This document shows, in pieces, positions 39,599-49,662 of a stretch of 64,000 nt of DNA. The stretch lies in assembly GCF_902498915.1 (NCBI RefSeq), contig NZ_CABVLQ010000001.1; one strand, written 5' to 3'. How positions within the stretch are numbered: the first letter of the stretch is position 1; each line of letters opens with the position of its first letter. A model generated the notes under the pieces. That model did no database searches and was not told the DNA's origin. It saw only the letters and a list, made by a program, of their open reading frames with translations. Position numbers and translations under genes: made by a program. This DNA comes from Escherichia ruysiae (GTDB taxonomy: Bacteria; Pseudomonadota; Gammaproteobacteria; Enterobacterales; Enterobacteriaceae).

Positions 39599-40663
39599 TT
39601 ACAGGAACGATTTGAACGGCAGATCCGGTTCAATGGTGAAGCAATCGTCAAAACCGCGCGGATAATGGTACTCGAAATTGTCTTTATCCAGCGGCCATGT
39701 GAACTTGCCGCCAACCTGCCAGATAAACGGCTTGAAGCCATACTTCAGACGATCTTTTTTCATCTCCCACAGCACGCGGATCTCTTGCGGATCGGCCTGG
39801 AAGTTTGACCAGATATCGTGGTGGAACGGGATAACCACTTTCGCATTAAGGGCTTCACCCATACGCAGCATATCGGCACTGGTCATTTTGTCGGTAATAC
39901 CGCGTGGGTTCTCACCGTACGAGCCTAACGCCACATCGATCTGATGCTCGTTACCATGTTTCGCATAGTAGTTAGAGTAGTGGGAATCGCCACTGTGATA
40001 CAGGGAGCCGCCAGGCGTTTTGAACAGGTAGTTCACCGCGCGATCGTCCATGCCGTCCGGCAGTACGCCAGCCGCTTTTTGATCCGCAGGCAGAGTGATC
40101 AGTGCAGTACGGTCGAAAGCGTCAAGCGCATGAATTTCAATGTCTTTCACTTTTACTACATCGCCCGGTTTGACCACGATGCAACGTTCTTTCGGCACGC
40201 CCCAGCCAATCCATAAATCCACGCAGGTTTTCGGCCCGATAAACGGTACGTCATCAGCGCAGTTCTGCATCACGGCGGCTGCCACGTTCACGTCGATATG
40301 ATCGTTGTGATCGTGAGTCGCCAGCACCGCGTCGATCTGGCGAATCGCAAACGGATCAAGAACAAACGGCGTGGTACGCAGGTTTGGTTGCAGTTTTTTC
40401 ACGCCCGCCATGCGCTGCATCTGGTGACCCTGTTTCATCAGCGGGTTGCCGTGACTTTGTTTGCCAGTACCGCACCAGAAATCGACGCAAACGTTGGTGC
40501 CACCTTCTGATTTCAACCAGATCCCGGTACAGCCGAGCCACCACATCGCGAATGTGCCTGGTGCGACCTGCTCCTGTTCAATTTCTTCATTCAGCCAGCT
40601 ACCCCACTCCGGGAAAGTACTCAGGATCCAGGATTCACGGGTGATACTTTTCACTTTACTCAT
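39599..40663 (-). CDS. ulaG: L-ascorbate 6-phosphate lactonase UlaG
   Basis: Metallo-beta-lactamase-fold enzyme (354 residues) that opens the lactone ring of L-ascorbate 6-phosphate to 3-keto-L-gulonate 6-phosphate, the first cytoplasmic step of ascorbate fermentation. Metal ligands are in THDHNDHID; further His/Asp residues are in HSGDSHYSN and PFHHDIW. The second of two close ATGs (40663) is used because AAGG is 9 nt upstream of it. It is divergent from ulaA with a 354-bp shared control region. Confidence 0.96.
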
Positions 40664-40669
40664 CGCCAT

Positions 40670-41017
40670 TTACCTTCATGATGGTTCAATTTGAATCAAT
40701 AATTGATTGGTTTTGATTAATCCTGACACTATTTTTTCAGGAAGGCAATGACCATTTTTTGACTTTCGGCCTGGTGAGTTGTTGTGAATTTTGGCTGTGG
40801 AAAGATTTAATGGAATGTGTAATCAAATTAACTGAATGAATTTAAATGATTAATTGTTTCTTTATGTGAATCACATACTTTCGTTGTGGAATTATTTGCG
40901 TGCCGCGTCACATTTAATCATAAATAATCTTGTTGTGATTACTTTTGAAAATTAGAGTGAGTGCACAACATTCCGGGTGTGTGGAATACCCGGTTACCTC
41001 TTCTTCAGGAGATCGTT
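40670..41017. promoter_or_regulatory. ulaG-ulaA divergent control region
   Basis: This AT-rich region has no gene. A perfect 15-bp palindrome AATCAAT-A-ATTGATT (40694-40708), followed by TTTTGATTAATCC, is a candidate UlaR operator near ulaG. TGCGT-GCCGCG-TCACA (40897-40912) matches the CRP consensus TGTGA-N6-TCACA with two mismatches and lies about 105 bp before ulaA. UlaR, CRP and IHF control is established for this region in E. coli; the exact sites here are my reading. Confidence 0.6.
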
Positions 41018-42415
41018 ATGGAGATCCTCTACAACATCTTTACCGTGTTTTTTAACCAGGTCATGACCAATGCCCCGTTACTGCTGGGTATTGTGACCTG
41101 TCTGGGCTATATCCTGCTGCGCAAAAGTGTCAGCGTGATTATCAAAGGTACGATTAAAACCATTATTGGTTTCATGTTGTTGCAGGCAGGGTCCGGCATC
41201 CTGACCAGCACCTTCAAACCGGTGGTGGCGAAAATGTCGGAAGTTTATGGTATTAACGGTGCGATTTCAGATACCTATGCCTCAATGATGGCCACTATCG
41301 AGCGTATGGGCGATGCCTATAGCTGGGTGGGGTACGCGGTGCTGTTGGCTCTGGCGTTGAACATCTGTTATGTGCTGCTGCGTCGTATTACCGGCATTCG
41401 CACCATCATGCTGACTGGTCACATTATGTTCCAGCAGGCCGGGCTGATTGCCGTTACGTTGTTTATTTTCGGCTACTCCATGTGGACGACCATTATCTGC
41501 ACTGCGATTCTGGTTTCGCTCTATTGGGGCATCACCTCCAACATGATGTACAAGCCGACTCAGGAAGTGACGGACGGCTGCGGTTTCTCCATTGGTCACC
41601 AGCAGCAGTTTGCATCATGGATTGCTTATAAAGTCGCGCCGTTCCTGGGCAAAAAAGAGGAGAGCGTTGAAGACCTCAAATTGCCGGGCTGGTTGAACAT
41701 TTTCCACGATAACATCGTCTCCACGGCGATTGTGATGACCATCTTCTTTGGCGCCATTCTGCTCTCCTTCGGTATCGACACCGTACAGGCGATGGCAGGC
41801 AAAGTGCACTGGACGGTCTACATCCTGCAAACCGGTTTCTCCTTTGCGGTAGCGATTTTCATCATCACTCAGGGCGTGCGCATGTTTGTGGCGGAACTCT
41901 CTGAAGCATTTAACGGTATCTCCCAGCGACTGATCCCTGGTGCGGTTCTGGCGATTGACTGTGCGGCTATCTATAGCTTCGCGCCGAACGCCGTGGTCTG
42001 GGGCTTTATGTGGGGCACCATCGGTCAGTTGATTGCGGTTGGCATCCTGGTCGCCTGTGGCTCTTCGATCCTGATTATTCCTGGCTTTATCCCAATGTTC
42101 TTCTCCAACGCCACCATCGGCGTGTTCGCTAACCACTTCGGTGGCTGGCGCGCGGCGCTGAAGATTTGTCTGGTGATGGGGATGATTGAAATCTTCGGCT
42201 GTGTCTGGGCGGTGAAACTCACCGGTATGAGCGCCTGGATGGGGATGGCGGACTGGTCGATTCTGGCGCCGCCAATGATGCAGGGCTTCTTCTCCATCGG
42301 TATCGCCTTTATGGCCGTCATCATCGTCATTGCACTGGCTTATATGTTCTTCGCTGGCCGCGCGCTGCGCGCAGAAGAAGATGCAGAAAAACAACTGGCA
42401 GAACAGTCTGCTTAA
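41018..42415 (+). CDS. ulaA: Ascorbate PTS permease UlaA (EIIC)
   Basis: Membrane subunit (465 residues, about 11 helices) of the L-ascorbate phosphotransferase system, which imports ascorbate and phosphorylates it at C6 with the help of UlaB and UlaC. Conserved segments such as LTGHIMFQQAG and GGWRAALKICLVMG are visible. The start MEILYNIFTVFF at 41018 follows TTCAGGAGATC; an upstream in-frame codon would extend into the operator region. It is the first gene of ulaABCDEF. Confidence 0.97.
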   Translation: MEILYNIFTVFFNQVMTNAPLLLGIVTCLGYILLRKSVSVIIKGTIKTIIGFMLLQAGSGILTSTFKPVVAKMSEVYGINGAISDTYASMMATIERMGDAYSWVGYAVLLALALNICYVLLRRITGIRTIMLTGHIMFQQAGLIAVTLFIFGYSMWTTIICTAILVSLYWGITSNMMYKPTQEVTDGCGFSIGHQQQFASWIAYKVAPFLGKKEESVEDLKLPGWLNIFHDNIVSTAIVMTIFFGAILLSFGIDTVQAMAGKVHWTVYILQTGFSFAVAIFIITQGVRMFVAELSEAFNGISQRLIPGAVLAIDCAAIYSFAPNAVVWGFMWGTIGQLIAVGILVACGSSILIIPGFIPMFFSNATIGVFANHFGGWRAALKICLVMGMIEIFGCVWAVKLTGMSAWMGMADWSILAPPMMQGFFSIGIAFMAVIIVIALAYMFFAGRALRAEEDAEKQLAEQSA

Positions 42416-42430
42416 TAAGGAGTTTTGATT

Positions 42431-42736
42431 ATGACCGTACGTATTCTGGCTGTGTGTGGCAACGGACAAGGCAGTTCCATGATCATGAAGATGAAAGTGG
42501 ATCAGTTTTTAACCCAGTCGAACATCGACCACACGGTAAATAGCTGCGCGGTTGGCGAATACAAAAGCGAGTTGAGCGGTGCGGATATCATCATCGCATC
42601 CACACATATCGCGGGTGAAATCACCGTTACTGGCAACAAATATGTGGTTGGCGTGCGCAACATGCTCTCTCCTGCCGACTTTGGCCCGAAACTGCTGGAA
42701 GTGATCAAAGAGCATTTCCCGCAGGACGTGAAGTAA
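42431..42736 (+). CDS. ulaB: Ascorbate PTS EIIB component
   Basis: A 101-residue phosphocarrier that receives phosphate from UlaC and passes it to ascorbate bound to UlaA. The phosphorylated cysteine is Cys9 in the P-loop [10 protein letters not shown]. The start at 42431 ([10 protein letters not shown]) follows TAAGGAG; an ATT-type start two codons earlier is unlikely. It is spaced 15 nt from ulaA and 9 nt from ulaC. Confidence 0.97.
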
Positions 42737-42745
42737 GGGCGCGCT

Positions 42746-43210
42746 ATGAAATTACGTGATTCGCTGGCGGAAAATAAATCCATCCGTCTACAGGCTGAGG
42801 CTGAAACCTGGCAGGAAGCGGTAAAAATTGGTGTTGATCTGCTGGTGGCGGCGGACATTGTCGAGCCGCGTTACTACCAGGCGATTCTGGATGCGGTTGA
42901 ACAGCACGGCCCGTACTTTGTGCTCGCGCCAGGCCTGGCAATGCCGCACGGACGCCCGGAAGAGGGCGTCAAAAAAACCGGCTTTGCACTGGTGACGCTG
43001 AAAAAGCCGCTCGAGTTCAACCACGAAGATAACGACCCGGTAGATATCCTCATCACGATGGCGGCGGTCGATGCCAACACTCACCAGGAAGTGGGCATCA
43101 TGCAAATCGTCAACCTGTTTGAAGATGAAGAGAATTTCGACCGTTTACGTGCCTGCCGTACCGAGCAGGAAGTACTGGATTTAATTGACCGCACCAACGC
43201 GGCTGCTTAA
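42746..43210 (+). CDS. ulaC: Ascorbate PTS EIIA component
   Basis: Mannitol-class EIIA protein (154 residues) that accepts phosphate from HPr and hands it to UlaB. The phosphorylated histidine is His68 in GLAMPHGRPEEG. The fold is recognisable from ADIVEPRYYQAILDAVE and the C-terminal LRACRTEQEVLDLI. It is followed 13 nt later by ulaD. Confidence 0.97.
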   Translation: MKLRDSLAENKSIRLQAEAETWQEAVKIGVDLLVAADIVEPRYYQAILDAVEQHGPYFVLAPGLAMPHGRPEEGVKKTGFALVTLKKPLEFNHEDNDPVDILITMAAVDANTHQEVGIMQIVNLFEDEENFDRLRACRTEQEVLDLIDRTNAAA

Positions 43211-43223
43211 GAAGGAATTGAAG

Positions 43224-43874
43224 ATGTCATTACCCATGTTGCAAGTCGCGCTGGACAACCAGACTATGGATAGCGCCTACGAAACCACTCGCCTGATTGC
43301 TGAAGAAGTCGACATTATCGAAGTGGGCACCATTCTTTGCGTAGGCGAAGGCGTGCGTGCGGTTCGCGATCTGAAAGCACTCTACCCGCATAAAATTGTG
43401 CTGGCAGACGCCAAAATTGCCGATGCGGGCAAAATTCTTTCTCGTATGTGTTTTGAAGCCAACGCTGACTGGGTGACCGTGATTTGCTGTGCGGATATCA
43501 ATACCGCCAAAGGCGCGCTGGACGTGGCAAAAGAGTTTAACGGTGACGTACAGATCGAACTGACCGGTTACTGGACCTGGGAACAGGCGCAGCAGTGGCG
43601 CGATGCAGGCATTCAGCAAGTAGTATATCACCGCAGCCGTGACGCGCAGGCCGCAGGCGTGGCGTGGGGCGAAGCGGACATTACCGCGATCAAACGTCTT
43701 TCCGATATGGGCTTCAAAGTGACCGTCACCGGTGGCCTGGCGCTGGAAGATCTGCCGCTGTTCAAAGGTATTCCGATTCATGTGTTTATCGCAGGTCGCA
43801 GCATCCGTGACGCTGCGTCTCCGGTTGAAGCCGCGCGTCAGTTCAAACGTTCCATCGCCGAACTGTGGGGCTAA
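43224..43874 (+). CDS. ulaD: 3-keto-L-gulonate 6-phosphate decarboxylase
   Basis: TIM-barrel enzyme of the OMP decarboxylase superfamily (216 residues) converting 3-keto-L-gulonate 6-phosphate to L-xylulose 5-phosphate and CO2, Mg-dependent. The catalytic DAKIADAG motif and the phosphate-binding TVTGGLALED and FIAGRSIRDA segments are visible. The start MSLPMLQVALD at 43224 follows GAAGGAA; the upstream in-frame codon lies inside ulaC. Confidence 0.97.
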   Translation: MSLPMLQVALDNQTMDSAYETTRLIAEEVDIIEVGTILCVGEGVRAVRDLKALYPHKIVLADAKIADAGKILSRMCFEANADWVTVICCADINTAKGALDVAKEFNGDVQIELTGYWTWEQAQQWRDAGIQQVVYHRSRDAQAAGVAWGEADITAIKRLSDMGFKVTVTGGLALEDLPLFKGIPIHVFIAGRSIRDAASPVEAARQFKRSIAELWG

Positions 43875-43883
43875 GGAGCGGAT

Positions 43884-44738
43884 ATGTTGTCCAAACAAAT
43901 CCCGCTTGGCATCTATGAAAAAGCACTCCCCGCCGGGGAGTGCTGGCTGGAACGGCTGCAACTGGCAAAAACGTTAGGCTTCGATTTTGTCGAGATGTCG
44001 GTGGATGAAACGGACGATCGCCTGTCGCGCCTCGACTGGAGCCGCGAGCAGCGTCTGGCGCTGGTGAATGCGATTGTTGAAACCGGCGTGCGCGTGCCGT
44101 CTATGTGCCTTTCTGCCCACCGTCGTTTCCCGTTGGGCAGTGAAGATGACGCGGTGCGGGCGCAGGGGCTGGAAATTATGCGCAAAGCTATCCAGTTCGC
44201 GCAGGACGTCGGCATTCGCGTGATCCAACTGGCGGGCTATGACGTTTACTACCAGGAAGCCAATAACGAAACGCGTCGTCGTTTCCGTGATGGGCTGAAA
44301 GAGAGCGTTGAGATGGCGAGCCGTGCACAGGTGACGCTGGCAATGGAGATCATGGATTACCCACTGATGAACTCCATCAGCAAGGCGCTGGGCTACGCGC
44401 ACTATCTCAACAACCCGTGGTTCCAGCTCTACCCGGATATCGGCAACCTGTCGGCGTGGGACAACGACGTGCAGATGGAATTGCAGGCTGGAATAGGGCA
44501 TATCGTCGCGGTGCATGTGAAAGACACCAAACCGGGCGTCTTCAAAAACGTACCGTTTGGCGAAGGCGTTGTGGATTTCGAACGTTGCTTCGAAACGCTC
44601 AAACAGAGTGGCTATTGCGGGCCGTACCTGATTGAGATGTGGAGCGAAACGGCGGAGGACCCGGCGGCGGAAGTGGCAAAAGCGCGTGATTGGGTGAAAG
44701 CGCACATGGCCAAAGCAGGCATGGTGGAGGTGGCATAA
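43884..44738 (+). CDS. ulaE: L-xylulose 5-phosphate 3-epimerase
   Basis: Metal-dependent TIM-barrel epimerase (284 residues) turning L-xylulose 5-phosphate into L-ribulose 5-phosphate. Metal ligands are expected in LAMEIMDYP (Glu), LYPDIGNLSAW (Asp), AVHVKDTKPG (His) and YLIEMWSE (Glu). The last base of its TAA is the first base of the ulaF ATG, so translation is coupled. This fold is shared with the isomerase of the accessory operon at 54066-54908. Confidence 0.96.
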   Translation: MLSKQIPLGIYEKALPAGECWLERLQLAKTLGFDFVEMSVDETDDRLSRLDWSREQRLALVNAIVETGVRVPSMCLSAHRRFPLGSEDDAVRAQGLEIMRKAIQFAQDVGIRVIQLAGYDVYYQEANNETRRRFRDGLKESVEMASRAQVTLAMEIMDYPLMNSISKALGYAHYLNNPWFQLYPDIGNLSAWDNDVQMELQAGIGHIVAVHVKDTKPGVFKNVPFGEGVVDFERCFETLKQSGYCGPYLIEMWSETAEDPAAEVAKARDWVKAHMAKAGMVEVA

Positions 44739-45424
44739 TGCAAAAGCTGAAACAGCAGGTGTTTGAAGCCAACATGGATCTGCCGCGTTACGGGCTGGTG
44801 ACCTTTACCTGGGGCAACGTCAGCGCCATTGACCGCGAACGCGGGCTGGTGGTGATCAAGCCCAGCGGCGTCGCCTACGAAACCATGAAAGCAGACGATA
44901 TGGTGGTGGTTGATATGAGCGGTGAAGTGGTAGACGGGCGGTATCGTCCCTCTTCAGATACCGCAACGCATCTCGAACTCTACCGTCGTTACCCGTCGCT
45001 TGGCGGTATTGTCCATACCCACTCTACACATGCCACCGCATGGGCGCAGGCGGGGCTGGCTATCCCTGCGTTAGGCACCACGCACGCCGATTACTTCTTT
45101 GGCGACATCCCGTGTACGCGTGGATTAAGCGAAGAAGAAGTGCAGGGCGAGTATGAACTGAACACCGGCAAAGTGATTATCGAAACGCTGGGCGATGCCG
45201 AGCCGCTGCATACGCCGGGAATTGTGGTGTATCAGCACGGGCCATTTGCCTGGGGGAAAGATGCTCACGATGCGGTGCATAACGCGGTGGTGATGGAAGA
45301 AGTGGCAAAAATGGCGTGGATTGCGCGCGGCATTAACCCACAACTGAATCACATCGACAGTTATCTCATGAACAAACACTTCATGCGTAAGCACGGACCC
45401 AACGCCTATTACGGGCAGAAGTAA
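44738..45424 (+). CDS. ulaF: L-ribulose 5-phosphate 4-epimerase UlaF
   Basis: Class II aldolase-fold zinc enzyme (228 residues) converting L-ribulose 5-phosphate to D-xylulose 5-phosphate, which enters the pentose phosphate pathway. Zinc ligands are in HTHSTHATAW and the later conserved HTPGIVVYQHG histidine; SSDTATHLELYR binds substrate. It starts at the TAATG overlap with ulaE and closes the operon, followed by a stem-loop. Confidence 0.97.
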   Translation: MQKLKQQVFEANMDLPRYGLVTFTWGNVSAIDRERGLVVIKPSGVAYETMKADDMVVVDMSGEVVDGRYRPSSDTATHLELYRRYPSLGGIVHTHSTHATAWAQAGLAIPALGTTHADYFFGDIPCTRGLSEEEVQGEYELNTGKVIIETLGDAEPLHTPGIVVYQHGPFAWGKDAHDAVHNAVVMEEVAKMAWIARGINPQLNHIDSYLMNKHFMRKHGPNAYYGQK

Positions 45425-45431
45425 TCAGTGC

Positions 45432-45481
45432 GCCCCGGAATTATTACCTCCTGAGGGATGTAATTGGTCTGATTCCGGGGC
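45432..45481 (+). terminator. Stem-loop after ulaF
   Basis: Perfect 10-bp arms GCCCCGGAAT / ATTCCGGGGC separated by 30 nt that can themselves pair, 7 nt after the ulaF stop. No T-run follows. It probably protects or ends the ula mRNA. Confidence 0.5.
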
Positions 45482-45520
45482 CTCTTCAGTTAAAAAATCG
45501 TATAAACAACAGGTGTTTTT

Positions 45521-46072
45521 ATGACTATCAGTGGATTGTTTGTCAGAACTGATCCGCAACGTCGCCGGTATGGCGTGGCGTTACTGGTGGGGGTTCTTTC
45601 AGGAATTATTTCGGCATTTGTTAAATGGGGAGCAGAAGTTCCGTTGCCGCCACGCACATTTTCCGGTGGTCGTGATGAATTTAATCCGCCGTATATCTTT
45701 TTACGGGATTATTTAGGCATCGATCCAACACAAACGGTGTATACATTCTCGGAACATATCATTAACCCGGTAATGGTAACGCATATCATCTTCTCACTGG
45801 TTTTTGCGATAGGCTATTGTGTGGTCGCGGAAATTTTCCCGAAAGTGAAATTATGGCAGGGGGTATTAGCAGGGCTTATTGTGACAGTAGCAGTTCACGG
45901 TATTTTTTGCCCGGCGCTGAATTTAACGCCGCCGCTCAGTCAACTGCCTTTTGACGAATATGTCTCTGAAATTCTTGGGCATATTTTCTGGTTCTGGGTA
46001 ATAGAAATAATGCGCCGCGACTTACGTAATCGCATTACCCATGAGCCGGACCCGGAAGTCGTTATTCGTTGA
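45521..46072 (+). CDS. YagU-family inner membrane protein (DUF1440), accessory
   Basis: A 183-residue membrane protein clearly homologous to E. coli YagU: shared segments include AFVKWGAEVPLPPR, YCVVAEVFPKIKLWQG-like, and the tail RDLRNRITHEPDPE. About four hydrophobic helices are present. K-12 YagU is linked to acid resistance, but its mechanism is unknown. The gene lies between ulaF and yjfY, where K-12 has none as I recall, so this is a second or relocated copy. The start at 45521 follows AACAGGTG, a weak site. Its surroundings are more AT-rich than the ula genes. Confidence 0.85.
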   Translation: MTISGLFVRTDPQRRRYGVALLVGVLSGIISAFVKWGAEVPLPPRTFSGGRDEFNPPYIFLRDYLGIDPTQTVYTFSEHIINPVMVTHIIFSLVFAIGYCVVAEIFPKVKLWQGVLAGLIVTVAVHGIFCPALNLTPPLSQLPFDEYVSEILGHIFWFWVIEIMRRDLRNRITHEPDPEVVIR

Positions 46073-46081
46073 ATGTCCGCG

Positions 46082-46106
46082 TAAAAAAGCCCCCTGCGAA
46101 GGGGGC
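46082..46106 (-). terminator. yjfY terminator
   Basis: On the reverse strand GCCCCCT and AGGGGGC pair with a 4-nt loop and are followed by TTTTTTAC: a clear intrinsic terminator for yjfY, also facing the YagU-like gene. Confidence 0.85.
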
Positions 46107-46146
46107 AAAGCAAACTATGGCAATGTTTCGTTGGTTATACCTGGTG

Positions 46147-46422
46147 CTAGCGATAAATATCCGCGCTGGCGTGCATGTTGCCGTTACTCCCCGGTTCCCG
46201 CATCAGAATCACGTGGTAGTACGTTGCGCCCTGCGCATCGGTCTCTTCATTTAATGCCTGACGTGCTTCACTCTCAGTGGCGAAATTATGATTGATATAA
46301 ATCACGCCTAAGCTTTGCACATCGTCCATATTTCTGGCCTGGTGGTTATTAATTTCAATAGCTGCCCATGTATTTGCACTTAGCAAAAGCACAGCCAGAA
46401 GGGCTAAAACACGACTGAACAT
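46147..46422 (-). CDS. yjfY: YhcN/BhsA-family periplasmic protein YjfY
   Basis: A 91-residue secreted protein of the DUF1471 family. The start MFSRVLALLAVLLLS at 46422 gives a clean signal peptide cleaved after NTWA; the longer in-frame reading is non-hydrophobic. The core DDVQSLGVIYINHNFATESEARQ and HVILMREPG follow the pattern of YjfN and BsmA. The function is unknown, though family members respond to stress and affect biofilm. The region upstream (46423-46620) holds its AT-rich promoter area and a small ATGGT-G-ACCAT palindrome (46506-46516). Confidence 0.88.
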   Translation of the reverse strand: MFSRVLALLAVLLLSANTWAAIEINNHQARNMDDVQSLGVIYINHNFATESEARQALNEETDAQGATYYHVILMREPGSNGNMHASADIYR

Positions 46423-46621
46423 AGATACCTCCTCGACGGCTGTCTTTGTACGCGCTCCTCTGTGATGATCTTCTGATTTAATTTTAATCAATGATAAAGA
46501 AGTTGATGGTGACCATTTCTGATGCAGTTGTTCAAAAAAATACCGTAATGGAATGTGATGAACTTCAAATCAGCGGGTTAGTACGATTTGGTGAAAGATG
46601 AGATTTATTTGTCGGCTGGCC

Positions 46622-46650
46622 TTGAGTTTAACGGAGCATACCAGTACTAT
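46622..46650 (+). promoter_or_regulatory. rpsF operon promoter
   Basis: TTGAGT (46622-46627) and TACTAT (46645-46650) with 17-bp spacing, about 100 bp upstream of rpsF and followed by GC-rich ACGCGTC. A plausible sigma-70 promoter for the S6-PriB-S18-L9 operon. Confidence 0.6.
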
Positions 46651-46654
46651 AACG

Positions 46655-47144
<490 letters not shown>

Positions 47145-47150
47145 TTTCTG

Positions 47151-47697
<547 letters not shown>

Positions 47698-47726
47698 TCG
47701 GTCACGGTCCATTAATACGACTTTGA

Positions 47727-48188
<462 letters not shown>

Positions 48189-48207
48189 TTCGTTATTCAA
48201 CGAGACG

Positions 48208-48240
48208 TAAAAACGCCGACCATTGGTCGGCGTTTTGCTT
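48208..48240. terminator. Terminator after rplI
   Basis: AAAACGCCGACCA / TGGTCGGCGTTTT form a near-continuous stem with a tight loop followed by TTTTGCTTT. The A/T flanks are symmetric, so it can also stop transcription arriving leftward from the accessory operon. Confidence 0.88.
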
Positions 48241-48289
48241 TATAGCGAAAGCGTTACAACTGACAATATAACGCTCTGATATCTATTAA

Positions 48290-49567
48290 TTAGCTTGTCG
48301 CTAACTGTACTTGCGGTTCTTCATCTTTAACTTTGATAAGCGTCCATAACGCAATAGCGCCAATAATGTCAAAGAAAGCCAGGGCAATAAAGAACGGCGC
48401 GAAGCCGATAATGTGAACGAATGCCCCGATGAACAGGTTGAAAATCAACTGACCGCTCCACGCACAGGCTCCTGCCATACCCACTGCGGTAGCGACTTCG
48501 TCTTTTTTGAACAGATCGCCACCCAGAGTTGCTGCCACAGTAGAAAGACATTGATGCGAGAACGCGCCAATACTAATCAGTAATACGGCAATGTAGGGAT
48601 TTTCGACAATACTCACCAGACCAATCGTCATCATAATGACGGCTGCAATAGTGAAGGTAATTCTTCGTGAGTTAATTAAACTCACGCCGCGATCGTGGAA
48701 GAACTTCGCGACAAAACCACTGGCTAAACAGCCGAGGTCGCCCAGCAGGAAAGGCAGCCAGACGAACATGGCAATTTCTTTCAGGCTAAAATGCAGCGTT
48801 TCGACGAAGAAAATCGGCACCCAGAAGTTAATGGTTCCCCATGCCGGGTCTGCGAGAAACCGCGCGATGCCAATCCCCCAGAAATTACGTTGGCTGAGGA
48901 TATGCTTGATTGACGTTTTTTCTTTCTTATCTGTTTTAAGATGCTGTTCTTGCCCTGATTCAATATAGTGGCGCTCTTCATCAGAAAGGCGTTTGGCATC
49001 TTTCGGATCTTTATAACAAAAGAACCAAAATAAAGCCGCGAGCAAAGCAAGGCTACCTGAGACAATAAACGCAAATTGCCAGCTATGAAACATAATGCAC
49101 CAGGCAATCAACGGTGGTGCAAGCATCGCGCCGAGTGAGGTGCCCATATTGAAAACACCTGTCGCCACGCCACGCTCTTTTGCCGGGAACCATGTTGATG
49201 CGGTTTTTACACCCGCCGGAATGGCCGACGCTTCGCTGAAACCCATCAGGGCGCGCATAAATGCCAGACCTGACCATGTTCCGGTCAACGCATGACCCAT
49301 TGTTGCCAGCCCCCAGACTGCGGCACATATCGCAAAACTTAACTTCAAACCCACGGTATCAATAAATAAGCCCATTACCGGTTGCCCTAATGTATAGGCC
49401 AACTGGAATGCACTGACAATCCATGAATATTGCTCTTTGGTTATTCCAGTTGTCTCCATAATAGTTGGAGCTGCAATACCTAACGCCGTTCTGTCCAGAT
49501 AATTGATTACAGTGATAAAGCATACGAGGGCAATCATATGCCACCGATAATTCTTTATTTTATTCAT
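48290..49567 (-). CDS. MFS organic acid transporter (ExuT-like), accessory operon
   Basis: Inner membrane major facilitator transporter (425 residues, about 12 helices) of the anion:cation symporter group. It closely resembles the hexuronate transporter ExuT along its length, e.g. IPAGVKTASTWFPAKERGVA, IGIARFLADPAWGTINFW and LKEIAMFVWLPF. The substrate is unknown but is likely a small organic acid, perhaps a sugar acid or hydroaromatic acid. It is the last gene of the leftward accessory operon, 95 bp after the flavoprotein gene, in an AT-rich gap that could hold a secondary promoter. Confidence 0.9.
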   Translation of the reverse strand: MNKIKNYRWHMIALVCFITVINYLDRTALGIAAPTIMETTGITKEQYSWIVSAFQLAYTLGQPVMGLFIDTVGLKLSFAICAAVWGLATMGHALTGTWSGLAFMRALMGFSEASAIPAGVKTASTWFPAKERGVATGVFNMGTSLGAMLAPPLIAWCIMFHSWQFAFIVSGSLALLAALFWFFCYKDPKDAKRLSDEERHYIESGQEQHLKTDKKEKTSIKHILSQRNFWGIGIARFLADPAWGTINFWVPIFFVETLHFSLKEIAMFVWLPFLLGDLGCLASGFVAKFFHDRGVSLINSRRITFTIAAVIMMTIGLVSIVENPYIAVLLISIGAFSHQCLSTVAATLGGDLFKKDEVATAVGMAGACAWSGQLIFNLFIGAFVHIIGFAPFFIALAFFDIIGAIALWTLIKVKDEEPQVQLATS

Positions 49568-49662
49568 GTTTAAACCTTTTAATTATATTAATAAACCCTG
49601 GTTGTTGGTAATTCCGTGTAATAGTTAATAAAAATCAGGTACAGAGAACATATTAAAAATTA

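Noticed and set aside
40871..40885. ATGTGA-A-TCACAT as a CRP site before ulaA
   Set aside because: The half-sites are separated by 1 bp instead of 6, so it does not fit CRP; TGCGT-N6-TCACA nearby fits better.
41615..42469. 284-residue reverse frame opposite ulaA
   Set aside because: Antisense shadow of a membrane protein gene; composition rich in His/Asp/Gln/Arg and no family resemblance.
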